53,513 nt of DNA from Eubacteriaceae bacterium (GTDB taxonomy: Bacteria > Bacillota > Clostridia > Eubacteriales > Eubacteriaceae), in the NCBI GenBank assembly GCA_030156895.1, contig JASGLP010000016.1, positions 1 to 53,513 on the forward strand, given 5' to 3'. The notes below the pieces were generated by a model. It did not search any database. It was not told the DNA's origin and was given only the letters and a program-made list of their open reading frames with translations. The first letter of the stretch is position 1, and each line of letters opens with the position of its first letter. This document shows, piece by piece, positions 6,814 through 17,302 of this stretch. A program made the position numbers and the translations under genes.

Positions 6814-9078
6814 ATGAAAAATCCCATAAAAAATCAGGGCGGCAGTGCCCTGGCCTATGTGCTTATTTTTAGCGTGATTATTATGGTCCTGGTGGTAGGC
6901 CTGTTAACCGTTGCCCAAAGCGGAATTTCCTTTACCCAGCAGACGGTGGAAAGCCGTCAGGCTTATATCGATGCCAAGTCGGTGATTGAGTATGGGAAGA
7001 TCGAGATTAATGATCGAGGTAAATGGCTGGAAGTTGAAAATGGGATATTGGAAGACCTTTATGATCAGTTGGCGGCAGCAATTGCAGCGAAAGAAAGCAC
7101 AACAGCTATTCAATCGGCTATTGATGCGCAGATTCAAAAAATTCACGACTATATGACGGCTACTTTCTATATCGGTGGCACTGCTGGGAATGTGGTCACA
7201 ACTGTTTGCGAAATTTCTGATGAGGCTGCTGCACTTGGGGTTCTGACAGTGACAGAAGAAAGTGATCCAGACAGCACAAACGTACAGAAACTTAATTATA
7301 TCTTTGACATTCAAACCCAGAATTTAAGAAGGAGTCTTGATTACCAGACCAGTCTCAATTACACTCAGCCTGAGTATAATGATGATGGCACAATTACAGA
7401 GCCGACCTTTAACTGCAGTGATGCCCTGGCCACGCAGATAAAAAAAGAAGGAAGTAAATTAGCCTGTGTCATTCAGAAAGAAGGAAACGAAAAGGAAGCT
7501 TTTGATTCTTCAGGAAAGTCATTGACTATGACGAAAACGGATCTCAATCTGGCAGTAGGGAAAGATAAAGATAATCCTAATGCGGCGAAATTTGATTGGA
7601 TACAGGGATATACTCTAAATTTGACGGCTAAAAATCTTTGTTTTGTAGCGCCTTTTCCAACCAATGATGTCTATCAGGCGGAATTTAATGTGACTGCAAC
7701 GGACACGATCCGAATTAAAAAGGATTATATCCAGAATAATAACGATGTTTCAAAAACTTGTACTTTTGAAGCGCAGAATATTGTTTTTGATGGGGATCTG
7801 ACCTTAAATAACAATGCCAATCTTAAGATAAAATGTAAAAACCTCTGGATTAAAGGAGATATCAATATTGATTCAAGCGGTGGAACAGAATCTTTATTAG
7901 AAATTGAAGCGGAAAATATTTATATTGGCGATTATACGAACAATTCAGGAGGCAGTATTACTGTTGGCGATAAATCTCAACTTAATTGGAAATGCACTAA
8001 TAATATCCTGATTCGAGGGGATCTTTCTTTGCTGACAAATTCTAATGCACCTGTAAATTATTTAACAGCAAAAAATATCTCGATAGGGACAACATCGAAC
8101 CCTGTTGATCTAAAGGTAAAAAATGCGACTAGAGTAATATGGGATTGCGAAAATTTTTGGCTGCATGGTGATATGACAACGATAACCAGCAGTTCTTATC
8201 AGGAATTTAATAATATTGTATATTTTCAGGCAGGCAACATTAATCTTTCAGATAAGTGTACACTGAAAATTAATGGAAAAACCGATTCTATCAATCAGAT
8301 TTTTGTAGATGGGATTATTCCTAAAGAATCGAATGATTACACACTATCGATTAAAAATTTTCAACTGTTCATGTGTAAGGGAGGCTTTGGTCTTAATTTC
8401 AACTCAGATCTTGATCTCGAAGCGGATTTTGTTCAGATAGTTGGTGATTTGTCGTTATCATACACAGGTAATATTGCTTTTAAAACGGACTATCTTGACG
8501 TTCAAGGCAAGACATCGATTTATAGAACGAATAATCAGGTGCTGATTGACGGTCTTTCGAATTTGAAAGTTCGTTTTGCTGGTGGCTACGAACAGACAAA
8601 TTCAACAGGCATTATAAAAAAGGCTGATGTAACCATTTTTGGCGGAGATATTTTTAAGTTCGGTGGTGACGGCGTTAGCTCCGCAACGCTTAACGTTGCA
8701 TCGGATGCGATATACGTCGATACAATTGCGATGAGTTTTACACAGTATTGGGCAGCAAAGACCGTTGGTTTAAATTATACTGGCAAAAATGGCATTTCAA
8801 TGACCGATTTGTCGTTGAAAAATGAAATGTACTGGAAGCCTGAGAACACAACCTATACAATTAAAGCGGGTAAGTATAATTTAGTAAGTGGTAATTTTCC
8901 AACGGGAAAAGATGGTAAAATGTTGTATGAAATAGAGCCATCCACCTATAACCCACCAACCTGGACAAATCTAAATATTCCATTTATCTCGCCGCAGGAA
9001 CCAAGTGTATCAGGAAGTAGTGCAGGAGGGACCGTTTCTGGTGGTTTCATTTCAAATGGTTCCGAAAAATACTATTAA
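6814..9078 (+). CDS. Large PilX-like pilin with a long passenger domain
   Basis: A 754-residue protein with a short basic leader, a Gly-Gly-Ser start and a hydrophobic helix (about residues 11-36) as in PilX/GspK-type minor pilins, but without the +5 glutamate, as in GspK. After an Ala-rich helix comes a very long region (about 230-650) of short repeated strand patterns (DGDLTLNN, KGDINIDS, RGDLSLLT), which suggests a solenoid or beta-helix. A Gly/Ser-rich tail ends the chain. Ordinary minor pilins have 150-250 residues, so this one probably carries an extracellular passenger such as a tip adhesin. The ATG at 6814 follows AGGAGGTG (6803-6810); the GTG at 6808 falls inside that site. It is followed within 10 bases by two minor pilin genes. 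Confidence 0.7.
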   Translation: MKNPIKNQGGSALAYVLIFSVIIMVLVVGLLTVAQSGISFTQQTVESRQAYIDAKSVIEYGKIEINDRGKWLEVENGILEDLYDQLAAAIAAKESTTAIQSAIDAQIQKIHDYMTATFYIGGTAGNVVTTVCEISDEAAALGVLTVTEESDPDSTNVQKLNYIFDIQTQNLRRSLDYQTSLNYTQPEYNDDGTITEPTFNCSDALATQIKKEGSKLACVIQKEGNEKEAFDSSGKSLTMTKTDLNLAVGKDKDNPNAAKFDWIQGYTLNLTAKNLCFVAPFPTNDVYQAEFNVTATDTIRIKKDYIQNNNDVSKTCTFEAQNIVFDGDLTLNNNANLKIKCKNLWIKGDINIDSSGGTESLLEIEAENIYIGDYTNNSGGSITVGDKSQLNWKCTNNILIRGDLSLLTNSNAPVNYLTAKNISIGTTSNPVDLKVKNATRVIWDCENFWLHGDMTTITSSSYQEFNNIVYFQAGNINLSDKCTLKINGKTDSINQIFVDGIIPKESNDYTLSIKNFQLFMCKGGFGLNFNSDLDLEADFVQIVGDLSLSYTGNIAFKTDYLDVQGKTSIYRTNNQVLIDGLSNLKVRFAGGYEQTNSTGIIKKADVTIFGGDIFKFGGDGVSSATLNVASDAIYVDTIAMSFTQYWAAKTVGLNYTGKNGISMTDLSLKNEMYWKPENTTYTIKAGKYNLVSGNFPTGKDGKMLYEIEPSTYNPPTWTNLNIPFISPQEPSVSGSSAGGTVSGGFISNGSEKYY

Positions 9079-9088
9079 GGAGGAGGCC

Positions 9089-9529
9089 ATGAAAAAGATT
9101 GCAACTAATCAGAAAGGCGTCACCATAATAGAAATGGTCGCGGCATTTGCGATCGTTACGCTGCTTTTATTAACCGTACTGGGCGCTTTGCTTTTCGGTC
9201 AAGGGGTGATTGTTGGAAATGATGAAAAAAACAATGCATCTGCCAGTGCTCAGGAAATAATTGATTCTCTGATGGTTAGCTTGTCAAATGGTGGCGATTA
9301 CAGCAGTGAACTGGTTTTGGATGCCGATAATACTGGGACGGCTTTTGATGATTCTCAAAAGATGACATTGCCAAAACAGTATTATATTATTCCCGTTGAT
9401 AAGGATGGAGTAATGGTGACCGCGGGTACCGAAACAGCCTATCAGATCTACGTCAGAGTTTATTATAAGCAGGGACAATCCTACGTGGAACTGACTGCTT
9501 TTAATAAGAAAGGCGGTGTTTGGCAATAA
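9089..9529 (+). CDS. Minor pilin (PilV/GspI-like)
   Basis: A 146-residue prepilin with a class III signal: cleavage after Gly10, Val+1, and Glu15 at +5, followed by a hydrophobic helix to about residue 37. The C-terminal part is a small polar domain with alternating strand-forming residues. The ATG at 9089 follows AGGAGG (9081-9086 region) and puts the cleavage site ten residues in, as is usual; a longer in-frame extension upstream overlaps the PilX-like gene and is not needed. It overlaps the next gene at TAATG, so the two are translationally coupled. Probably part of the minor pilin complex that primes the pilus. Confidence 0.8.
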   Translation: MKKIATNQKGVTIIEMVAAFAIVTLLLLTVLGALLFGQGVIVGNDEKNNASASAQEIIDSLMVSLSNGGDYSSELVLDADNTGTAFDDSQKMTLPKQYYIIPVDKDGVMVTAGTETAYQIYVRVYYKQGQSYVELTAFNKKGGVWQ

Positions 9530-10017
9530 TGAAAAAAGTGATTGATCAGCAGGGCTTTACCTTAATGGAACTGATGGCAGCTGCCTTGATCGGTATTATT
9601 CTCATTGGAGTCGTGGGTTCGATCTTTTTAACTTCGTTGAATCTCTTCAGCCGCAGCGAAGCCATTCAGTATAAAGAAGGGTCAGTCACTAATGTTGAGA
9701 CTAATCTTCAGAATGCGCTATCTACAGCGACGGGTATTCAAATCGAAAGCAATTTTTCTGGTATTTATAGCATCGGTTTTAACAGTAGCGGCGAATGTGT
9801 TGAGGTGATTAATGGCGTGGAATCTAAAATTGATCAGGTTTCTCAAATTATCATCAATTTTGATGGTCATACCCTTCGCTATGAACTGGTTGCAAAAGAG
9901 AATTCGATGATGTCAGGCTTATCTGGGGGAATTGTTGTCAATAATATTGTTGGCGGTAACATTTCGGCGACTCTTGATAATACAAATCGACAGTATCTAG
10001 TTATTAAAAAAGAATAA
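9529..10017 (+). CDS. Minor pilin (PilW/GspJ-like)
   Basis: A 162-residue prepilin beginning MKKVIDQQGFTLMEL: cleavage after Gly9 with Glu14 at +5, then a hydrophobic helix to about residue 36. The rest is a polar globular domain rich in Asn, Ser and Ile. The start overlaps the stop of the previous minor pilin. With its neighbours it forms the PilX-PilV-PilW set, though the order is X-V-W here. It is the last gene of the pilus locus; no clear terminator follows. Confidence 0.8.
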   Translation: MKKVIDQQGFTLMELMAAALIGIILIGVVGSIFLTSLNLFSRSEAIQYKEGSVTNVETNLQNALSTATGIQIESNFSGIYSIGFNSSGECVEVINGVESKIDQVSQIIINFDGHTLRYELVAKENSMMSGLSGGIVVNNIVGGNISATLDNTNRQYLVIKKE

Positions 10018-10213
10018 GCTTGTCAATTCAAGTGGACATAATTAAACTGATAATAATTTAAGCATCAAAGCTGTATTTACGAGAAAATTTGAAAAAGCTT
10101 CCTTAATAACCGTGTGATTATTTTCAGCTGACGGGCTATTATCAGTATAATGCTTTGATAAATAAAACGTAAATAAGTAGATATTACGATAAAATCTTTG
10201 TCATAAATATGGG

Positions 10214-10242
10214 TTAACAAGCTCTTCCTAATATGTTACAAT
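10214..10242 (+). promoter_or_regulatory. Sigma-A promoter of the ArsD-like gene
   Basis: TTAACA (10214-10219) and TACAAT (10237-10242) with a 17-base spacer, 22 bases before the start codon. Confidence 0.6.
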
Positions 10243-10263
10243 CAGAAAAAACGGGAGAAAACA

Positions 10264-10689
10264 ATGAAACGACTGGAAATATACGAACCGGCAGGTTGTG
10301 CCGGGGGAAACTGCAATACTGAAATTGAAAAAGAATTAATCAGAATGGAACATATTGTTAATGATCTGCGGGAAAAAGGTGTGTCTGTATCGCGTTTTAA
10401 TGTAATGGAACACAGTCAGGCTTTTCTTGATAATCCGCTGGTTAAAAAAACGCTGGAAACCGAAGGTTTGGAATGCTTACCCCTGGTTATTTCCGATGGC
10501 ATGATTATGTCCCGGGAAGCTTATCCCAGTGATCTGGCACTTGCTAAATGGGGCGGCCTGCCTTGGAGCGACTTAGAAATTTATGCTGAGATCGAAAAAA
10601 GAGATAAAACAGTTCTTTTTGTACCGGTAGAAATTTCGGACTCAGATTGTTCAGGTTCCTGTGAATCATGTGACAGTGATTGCAACTAA
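10264..10689 (+). CDS. ArsD-family metallochaperone-like protein
   Basis: A 141-residue protein with the thioredoxin-like layout of ArsD: an opening strand, EPAGCAGGNC, then helix-strand alternation, LPLVISDG in the cis-Pro region and an EAYPS segment. ArsD proteins hand trivalent arsenic or antimony to the ArsA pump ATPase. The usual Cys12-Cys13-Cys18 triad is altered: Cys12 and Cys17 are present and the middle position is Ala. The C-terminus adds a cluster of four cysteines in CSGSCESCDSDC. No arsA, arsB or arsR lies nearby. It has its own promoter and terminator. Metal binding is likely; arsenic as the substrate is uncertain. Confidence 0.75.
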   Translation: MKRLEIYEPAGCAGGNCNTEIEKELIRMEHIVNDLREKGVSVSRFNVMEHSQAFLDNPLVKKTLETEGLECLPLVISDGMIMSREAYPSDLALAKWGGLPWSDLEIYAEIEKRDKTVLFVPVEISDSDCSGSCESCDSDCN

Positions 10690-10696
10690 AAAAATT

Positions 10697-10731
10697 TGGG
10701 GAAATGCTTTGCATTTCTCTTTTTTTGATTG
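10697..10731 (+). terminator. Rho-independent terminator
   Basis: GGGAAATGC pairs with GCATTTCTC around a TTT loop, followed by seven T. It lies directly after the ArsD-like stop codon. Confidence 0.85.
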
Positions 10732-10988
10732 CCAAAATAATTAATGTTTTTATATAAAAAATAAGAGTTATTTACCAATTATAGGATATAGCAGACAGAC
10801 CGTGGATTACAATCGTTTGTATGAAGTTTTAGAGTTAAATGCCTTTTGATCTGAGATAATGCTCGCCAATAGAACAAAAAAAGATACCCCAATGATTATA
10901 AAGGTCGTGCAGGTAAAAAAGCGGAAGAAATAATCGTAAAAACAGAAAAACAACGAGTGAAATCCGCAAATATTTATATCGAAAAAAT

Positions 10989-11018
10989 TTGAATTCAATC
11001 GTGCTAAAGTGATAGAAT
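10989..11018 (+). promoter_or_regulatory. Sigma-A promoter of pncB
   Basis: TTGAAT (10989-10994), an 18-base spacer and TAGAAT (11013-11018). The start codon is 32 bases downstream with AAAGGAG between. Confidence 0.55.
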
Positions 11019-11049
11019 AATATGCAATGTAAAAAAGGAGACAAAATCG

Positions 11050-12483
11050 ATGCAATTTGAACGACGACTTCAGCTGGCTAGTGACTTATATCAGTTCACT
11101 ATGGGTAATGTTTATATTCAGGACGGCAAAGCCGAAGAGGAAGCGGTCTTTGATATGTTTATCAGAAACAACCCTTTTAGCGGCGGCTATACGGTGGCGG
11201 CCGGACTTGAACAGGTTATCGAATATATTAAGGGGCTTGCTTTTACGGATGAAGATATTAGCGCCCTTAAAAAATATCACCCGGAGTTTTCGGATAAATT
11301 TTTAATTTATCTAAGAGACTTCCATTTCACCGGAGACCTTTACGCTGTACCGGAAGGAACAATTATTTTCCCTCTGGAACCGATCATTCGGGTCAAGGCA
11401 CCGCTGATTCAGGCGCAAATTGTAGAAACGACCATGCTGAGCATCATTAACCATCAGACCCTGATTGCCACCAAGGCGGCTCGTATTATAGAAGAAGCCA
11501 AGGGGGATGTGGTGATGGAATTCGGTCTGCGCCGGGCCCATGGTACAGAAGCTGGTTATTTCGGGGCACGAGCAGCTGTCATTGGCGGTTGCGCCGGGAC
11601 TTCGGTGGTTGAAACAGAACTCATGCTTGACCGACCCTCTATGGGGACCATGAGTCACAGCTTTATTTTAAGCTATGACAGTGAAATTGAGGCTTTTGAA
11701 AAATTTGTTCACTATAATCCTGATAACGCGATTCTTCTTGTTGATACATACAATACCCTGGAAGAAGGCGTTCCCAATGCGATAAAAGTCTTTAAAAAGG
11801 CGTTGGACAACAAGGTCATCAAGGGACGCTATGGTATTCGTATCGATTCAGGGGATCTGGCTTATTTAAGTGGTGAAGCCAGAAAACTGTTGGACGAAGC
11901 AGGGCTTATTGACGCGGGCATCGTGGCTTCATCTGATCTGGATGAATATTTGATTAAAGATCTTAAAAGCCAGGGGGCAAAAATCAATTCCTGGGGGGTT
12001 GGCACCAAACTGATCACAGGTTATGATTGTCCCGCTCTTGGCGGTGTGTACAAGTTAGCCGCTATTGATGGCAAGGCGAAACTGAAGATCTCTGATGATC
12101 CAGAAAAAATCACCAATCCGGGCGTTAAAAAGATCTGTCGTATTTATGGCAAATGCAATGATATGGCGCTAGCAGATTTATTAATGCTCGAAGAAGAGAA
12201 AATTAATGAAGAAGAACCTCTTACCATTTTCCATCCGGTTCACACCTGGAAAAAGCGAACGATTACGGACTATTATATAAAAGAATTGCTGGTGCCGATT
12301 TTTAAAAATGGTCAATGTGTTTATGAAATCCCCAGCGTGATTGATATTCAAAAGCATCTGCAAAAAGAAAAAGAAGGGTTATGGCCGGCCTTTAAGCGCA
12401 TGGTTAATCCGCATGTTTATCATGTGGATTTATCTAGGGCATTATGGCAGCTTAAACAAAAGCTTTTAGGAGAGCCGGTCTGA
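11050..12483 (+). CDS. pncB: Nicotinate phosphoribosyltransferase
   Basis: Converts nicotinate and PRPP to nicotinate mononucleotide in NAD salvage; cytoplasmic. The 477 residues match the Gram-positive PncB type. Visible family motifs include DLYQFTMG near the N-terminus, the FGLRRAHG segment carrying the active-site region, RIDSGDLAYL, and SWGVGTKL for phosphate binding. AAAAGGAG precedes the ATG. The tsaC gene starts 8 bases after the stop, so the two are probably co-transcribed from the promoter at 10989. Confidence 0.95.
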   Translation: MQFERRLQLASDLYQFTMGNVYIQDGKAEEEAVFDMFIRNNPFSGGYTVAAGLEQVIEYIKGLAFTDEDISALKKYHPEFSDKFLIYLRDFHFTGDLYAVPEGTIIFPLEPIIRVKAPLIQAQIVETTMLSIINHQTLIATKAARIIEEAKGDVVMEFGLRRAHGTEAGYFGARAAVIGGCAGTSVVETELMLDRPSMGTMSHSFILSYDSEIEAFEKFVHYNPDNAILLVDTYNTLEEGVPNAIKVFKKALDNKVIKGRYGIRIDSGDLAYLSGEARKLLDEAGLIDAGIVASSDLDEYLIKDLKSQGAKINSWGVGTKLITGYDCPALGGVYKLAAIDGKAKLKISDDPEKITNPGVKKICRIYGKCNDMALADLLMLEEEKINEEEPLTIFHPVHTWKKRTITDYYIKELLVPIFKNGQCVYEIPSVIDIQKHLQKEKEGLWPAFKRMVNPHVYHVDLSRALWQLKQKLLGEPV

Positions 12484-12491
12484 GATAAAAT

Positions 12492-13538
12492 ATGAAAACA
12501 GAAATTTTTCAGATAAATGATTTATCGACCGAAAATTTAAGGAGTCTCGAAAAAGCCGCCCAGTATATTAAAGACGGTGAAACGGTTGTTTTCCCAACTG
12601 AAACAGTCTATGGTTTGGGCGCTGATGCCCTTGATCCTGAGGCAGTTAAAAAAATATTTGAGGCTAAAGGACGGCCAAATGACAATCCGTTGATTGTTCA
12701 TTTGAACGAGGAGGCAGAAATTGAGGCACTTGTTTCTGACATCCCGCCCAAAGCAAGAATCCTGATGGAGCATTTCTGGCCAGGACCTTTGACGATGGTA
12801 TTAAATAAATCAGCTTTGGTTCCTGATGCAGTAACAGCTGGCCTTGATACGGTTGCGATTCGGATCCCGGATCATCCCGTTGCCAGGGCTTTTATCCGGA
12901 TGGCTGGTTGTCCAATTGCTGCTCCCAGTGCCAATCGTTCGGGGCGGCCCAGTCCCACCAGTGCCGGCCATGTCCTCACTGATCTGGACGGTTTGGTTTC
13001 GGCAATGATTATTTCTGCTGATACGGAAATTGGCCTGGAATCGACGGTTATAGATATGACAGTGGAGCCGCCGATGCTTTTGCGTCCTGGCGACATTACG
13101 GTTTGTGCTTTGAGGGACGTGTTGGGTCAGGTGATCGTTGCGCCCAATGTGACTGATAACGTCTGTCCGGAAAAGGTGGCTTCACCGGGGATGAAGTACA
13201 GACATTATTCCCCTCAGGGGGATTTGATTGTGGTCAAGGGAAACAAGACAGAGATTATCGAAAAGATCACGAAAGCGCTAAAACACTCAAAAAAAGCGCG
13301 GATGAAAATCGGTGTTCTGGCTACCAACGAGACAATGAATTGCTATAAAGAAGGCATCACCATCTCTCTGGGCAGCGAGTCTGATCCTAAAGAATTGGCT
13401 AAAAACCTTTATTCCAGACTGCGAACCTTTGATGATCTGGGTGTGGAAATTATCTATGCAGAAGATATTCCCATGAATAATGAAACCCTGGCTCTGATAA
13501 ACCGCCTTTATAAAGCAGCGGGATATCATTTTATATAA
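12492..13538 (+). CDS. tsaC: L-threonylcarbamoyladenylate synthase (Sua5 type)
   Basis: Makes threonylcarbamoyl-AMP from threonine, bicarbonate and ATP, the first step of t6A modification of ANN-decoding tRNAs. The 348-residue chain contains the YrdC core (about 20-205) with PTETVYGLG, KGRPNDNPLIVH and the APSANRSGRPSPTSA motif, and a C-terminal Sua5 domain (about 215-348) after an SPGMKYRHYSP linker. It is thus the longer Sua5 form, as in Bacillus YwlC. The ribosome site is weak, which fits coupling to pncB 8 bases upstream. The tsaC-rpiB order just ahead of the atp operon is also common in clostridia. Confidence 0.95.
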   Translation: MKTEIFQINDLSTENLRSLEKAAQYIKDGETVVFPTETVYGLGADALDPEAVKKIFEAKGRPNDNPLIVHLNEEAEIEALVSDIPPKARILMEHFWPGPLTMVLNKSALVPDAVTAGLDTVAIRIPDHPVARAFIRMAGCPIAAPSANRSGRPSPTSAGHVLTDLDGLVSAMIISADTEIGLESTVIDMTVEPPMLLRPGDITVCALRDVLGQVIVAPNVTDNVCPEKVASPGMKYRHYSPQGDLIVVKGNKTEIIEKITKALKHSKKARMKIGVLATNETMNCYKEGITISLGSESDPKELAKNLYSRLRTFDDLGVEIIYAEDIPMNNETLALINRLYKAAGYHFI

Positions 13539-13603
13539 AAATGCCAATTATTGGTATTCAGATGAATTGTTTTGACGGCCATAAGGGCAAGAAAGGAAAA
13601 GCG

Positions 13604-14053
13604 ATGAAAATAGCAATCGGTTCAGATCACGGTGGTGTAGAATTAAAAGCGGTGATCATTAGTCATTTATATGAAAAGGGGATTGAAGTTGTAGATCTTG
13701 GAACTAAGTCCTCAGATTCTTGTGATTACCCGGTTTATGGGGAAAAAGTAGGTGAAGCAGTCATAGCCGGTCAGGCAGATCAGGGAATTGTCATCTGCGG
13801 CACTGGTTTAGGTATTTCGATGGCGGCTAATAAGGTTCCTGGTATCCGCTGTGCCCTCTGTACAAATGAATTTATGGCAGAGATGGCCAAAGCTCACAAT
13901 AACGCAAATGTATTGGCACTTGGCGCCAGAGTTTTAGGAGAAGGCTTGGCCATGCGTATAGTGGATGTCTTTCTGCAAAGCAGCTTTGAAGGTGGCCGGC
14001 ACGCACGTCGAGTCGAGGCAATTGGTCAAATCGAAGATAAGTATTTAAAATAG
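13604..14053 (+). CDS. rpiB: Ribose-5-phosphate isomerase B
   Basis: Interconverts ribose 5-phosphate and ribulose 5-phosphate in the non-oxidative pentose phosphate pathway. The 149-residue product has the family layout: GSDHGG near the N-terminus, DLG, DYP, then GIVICGTGLGISMAANK with the active-site Cys, and the HNNANVLALGAR segment. The ATG at 13604 follows AAAGGA and gives the standard N-terminus MKIAIGSDHGG; the ORF extends upstream to 13541 but without family similarity. It lies 65 bases after tsaC. Confidence 0.95.
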   Translation: MKIAIGSDHGGVELKAVIISHLYEKGIEVVDLGTKSSDSCDYPVYGEKVGEAVIAGQADQGIVICGTGLGISMAANKVPGIRCALCTNEFMAEMAKAHNNANVLALGARVLGEGLAMRIVDVFLQSSFEGGRHARRVEAIGQIEDKYLK

Positions 14054-14265
14054 ACGCAAAAAAAACAATTTGCTGTATATACATGTATGCAGAAATGTGA
14101 TACTATATGAGAAATGGATTAATCGACAAAAAAATGACAAATTCTTACGGCTGTTCAGTAAAAACAAAAAGAACAGAAATAAATTTGTAATTTTTTTCGA
14201 AAATTTGAAGTCGAAAGTCGAAATTAGTGTTAAAAATTTATATTAAGTCCTGGGAGAGTGAATGA

Positions 14266-14544
14266 ATGGGTCAAAAGAAGAACAATCCGTATAAATACAT
14301 TGCCTTTATTTCCCAGGTTGGTATCTCAGTGATCGTTCCAATTGGCATGATGATGTTTTTTGGCAAGTTGATTGATTATTATTTTCACACTGGAACCTGG
14401 ATTGTAATTGTTTTCACTGTTCTTGGAGTCCTAGCGGGTTTTAGAAATCTCTATGTAATTCCTATGCGGCTAAGTGAAAAAGCGATTAAAGAGAGAGAAA
14501 AACAGAAAAAGGAAGAAGAAAGTGATCAGAGTGAAGAGGAATGA
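14266..14544 (+). CDS. AtpZ/AtpI-family ATP synthase assembly protein
   Basis: A 92-residue membrane protein with two hydrophobic helices (about 13-32 and 43-66) and a highly charged Lys/Glu tail. This is the layout of the small AtpZ-like protein often encoded first in bacterial atp operons, with the GVLAGFRNLY segment typical of the family. These proteins assist rotor assembly or cation uptake. The ATG follows GGGAGAG. It overlaps the next gene by about 23 bases. The 212 bases upstream hold no gene and presumably contain the operon promoter, which I could not pin down. Confidence 0.8.
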   Translation: MGQKKNNPYKYIAFISQVGISVIVPIGMMMFFGKLIDYYFHTGTWIVIVFTVLGVLAGFRNLYVIPMRLSEKAIKEREKQKKEEESDQSEEE

Positions 14545-14908
14545 AAAGATTTCAACAGAAACCTGGATTGTCATCATTGGCATCGGGATTTGCCTGTTGA
14601 TAATGTTAGTTGGCGGACTGATCACCAGATCTATAAGTTTTGTGACAGGGGTATTAGTCGGCGGAGCTTACGGGGTGTTGAATTTCAAATTACTTGAGTA
14701 TACCCTGGGAAAAGCATTAAAAATGCCACCAGCTAAGGCGCAAACGTATATTCAGACCAGATACATCTTGCGTTATATTCTTACTGGTGTTGTTATATAT
14801 ATAGCAATCATATTTCCCGCGGTCGATGTTATTGGCCTGATTTTGGGATTGATTGCAAACAAACTATCTGTACTGTTTTGTAAAGCATTACTAAAAAACT
14901 TGCCATAA
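14522..14908 (+). CDS. atpI: ATP synthase subunit I
   Basis: Small membrane protein of the ATP synthase I family, a chaperone for c-ring assembly. About 128 residues with four hydrophobic helices and the GVLVGGAYGVLNFKLLE motif. The start is probably the GTG at 14522, 6 bases after GGAAG (14511-14515) inside the previous gene; the GTG at 14531 is an alternative. An upstream ATG at 14474 would add a purely basic stretch that is a shadow of the neighbouring tail. Having both an AtpZ-like protein and subunit I ahead of atpB fits a complex rotor that needs assembly help. Confidence 0.75.
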   Translation: MIRVKRNEKISTETWIVIIGIGICLLIMLVGGLITRSISFVTGVLVGGAYGVLNFKLLEYTLGKALKMPPAKAQTYIQTRYILRYILTGVVIYIAIIFPAVDVIGLILGLIANKLSVLFCKALLKNLP

Positions 14909-14963
14909 GGGCAAAAAGCCGTAAGAGGCTAAAAATCTAAATATTGGATATTGAGGTGAGAAA

Positions 14964-15626
14964 ATGGCTGGTCCAACAATTTATGGATATCTGTTTGGTT
15001 TACCGCTCACAGAAACCCTGGTGAATACCTGGATTGTGATGGGAATACTGATCATTATATCCTTATTACTTGTTAGAAATTTAAAAGTTGTTCCGGGAAA
15101 GGCTCAGGTCATAGCTGAGACAATTGTCAATGCCATTGACAATTTAACGGAACAGACAATGGGGAAAGACAAAATGGGGTTTGCGCCCTACATGCTTGCA
15201 TTATTCATGTTTCTTCTTTTAGCGAATATTGCAGGACTTTTTGCTCTGAGATCGCCGACTGCAGATTTGAATGTAACGGTATCTCTGGCATTAATGACAT
15301 TTTTTATGACACAGGGATTTGGTCTGGCATCTAAAGGATTGGGAGGTTATCTTAAAGGATATTTAGAACCGCTACCGTTTTTACTGCCAATTAACATTAT
15401 TGGTGAGTTTGCGAATCCGGTATCATTATCATTCCGACTTTTCGGAAACATGCTGGGTGGTTTAATTATCATGAACCTTCTGTATACGGCATTAACCGGA
15501 TTTATGTTTTTTGCACTGGTAATTCCGATTCCATTTCATTTTTACTTTGATTTGTTCTCCGGAGGCCTGCAGAGCTTTATTTTCGTAATGTTGTCGATGG
15601 TGTTTATTTCCATGGCAATGGATTAG
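14964..15626 (+). CDS. atpB: F1Fo ATP synthase subunit a
   Basis: Stator membrane subunit forming the two ion half-channels against the c ring. The 220-residue chain has five to six hydrophobic segments. The essential stator arginine is visible as Arg158 in the SLSFRLFGNMLGG motif, preceded by the INIIGEFANPVSL segment that lines the channel. The length is on the short side, as in clostridial Na+ enzymes. AGGTGAG precedes the ATG. Next is the large rotor gene 24 bases downstream. Confidence 0.95.
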   Translation: MAGPTIYGYLFGLPLTETLVNTWIVMGILIIISLLLVRNLKVVPGKAQVIAETIVNAIDNLTEQTMGKDKMGFAPYMLALFMFLLLANIAGLFALRSPTADLNVTVSLALMTFFMTQGFGLASKGLGGYLKGYLEPLPFLLPINIIGEFANPVSLSFRLFGNMLGGLIIMNLLYTALTGFMFFALVIPIPFHFYFDLFSGGLQSFIFVMLSMVFISMAMD

Positions 15627-15644
15627 AAAGGGTGAGGAGGTTAA

Positions 15645-16697
<1,053 letters not shown>

Positions 16698-16713
16698 AAT
16701 TTTTTCAGAATAA

Positions 16714-16980
<267 letters not shown>

Positions 16981-16996
16981 AACAGTTATCAGATAA

Positions 16997-17260
<264 letters not shown>

Positions 17261-17302
17261 AAATTTCCTAAGAGCTTTTAATTTAGAAGGGAGGCTATTG
17301 AT

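Larger units (their letters stand above)
10690..11049. other. Intergenic region with terminator and pncB promoter
   Basis: Holds the terminator of the ArsD-like gene and the pncB promoter. The remaining 250 AT-rich bases contain no credible ORF; the reverse-strand readings across it are hydrophobic low-complexity shadows. Confidence 0.6.
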
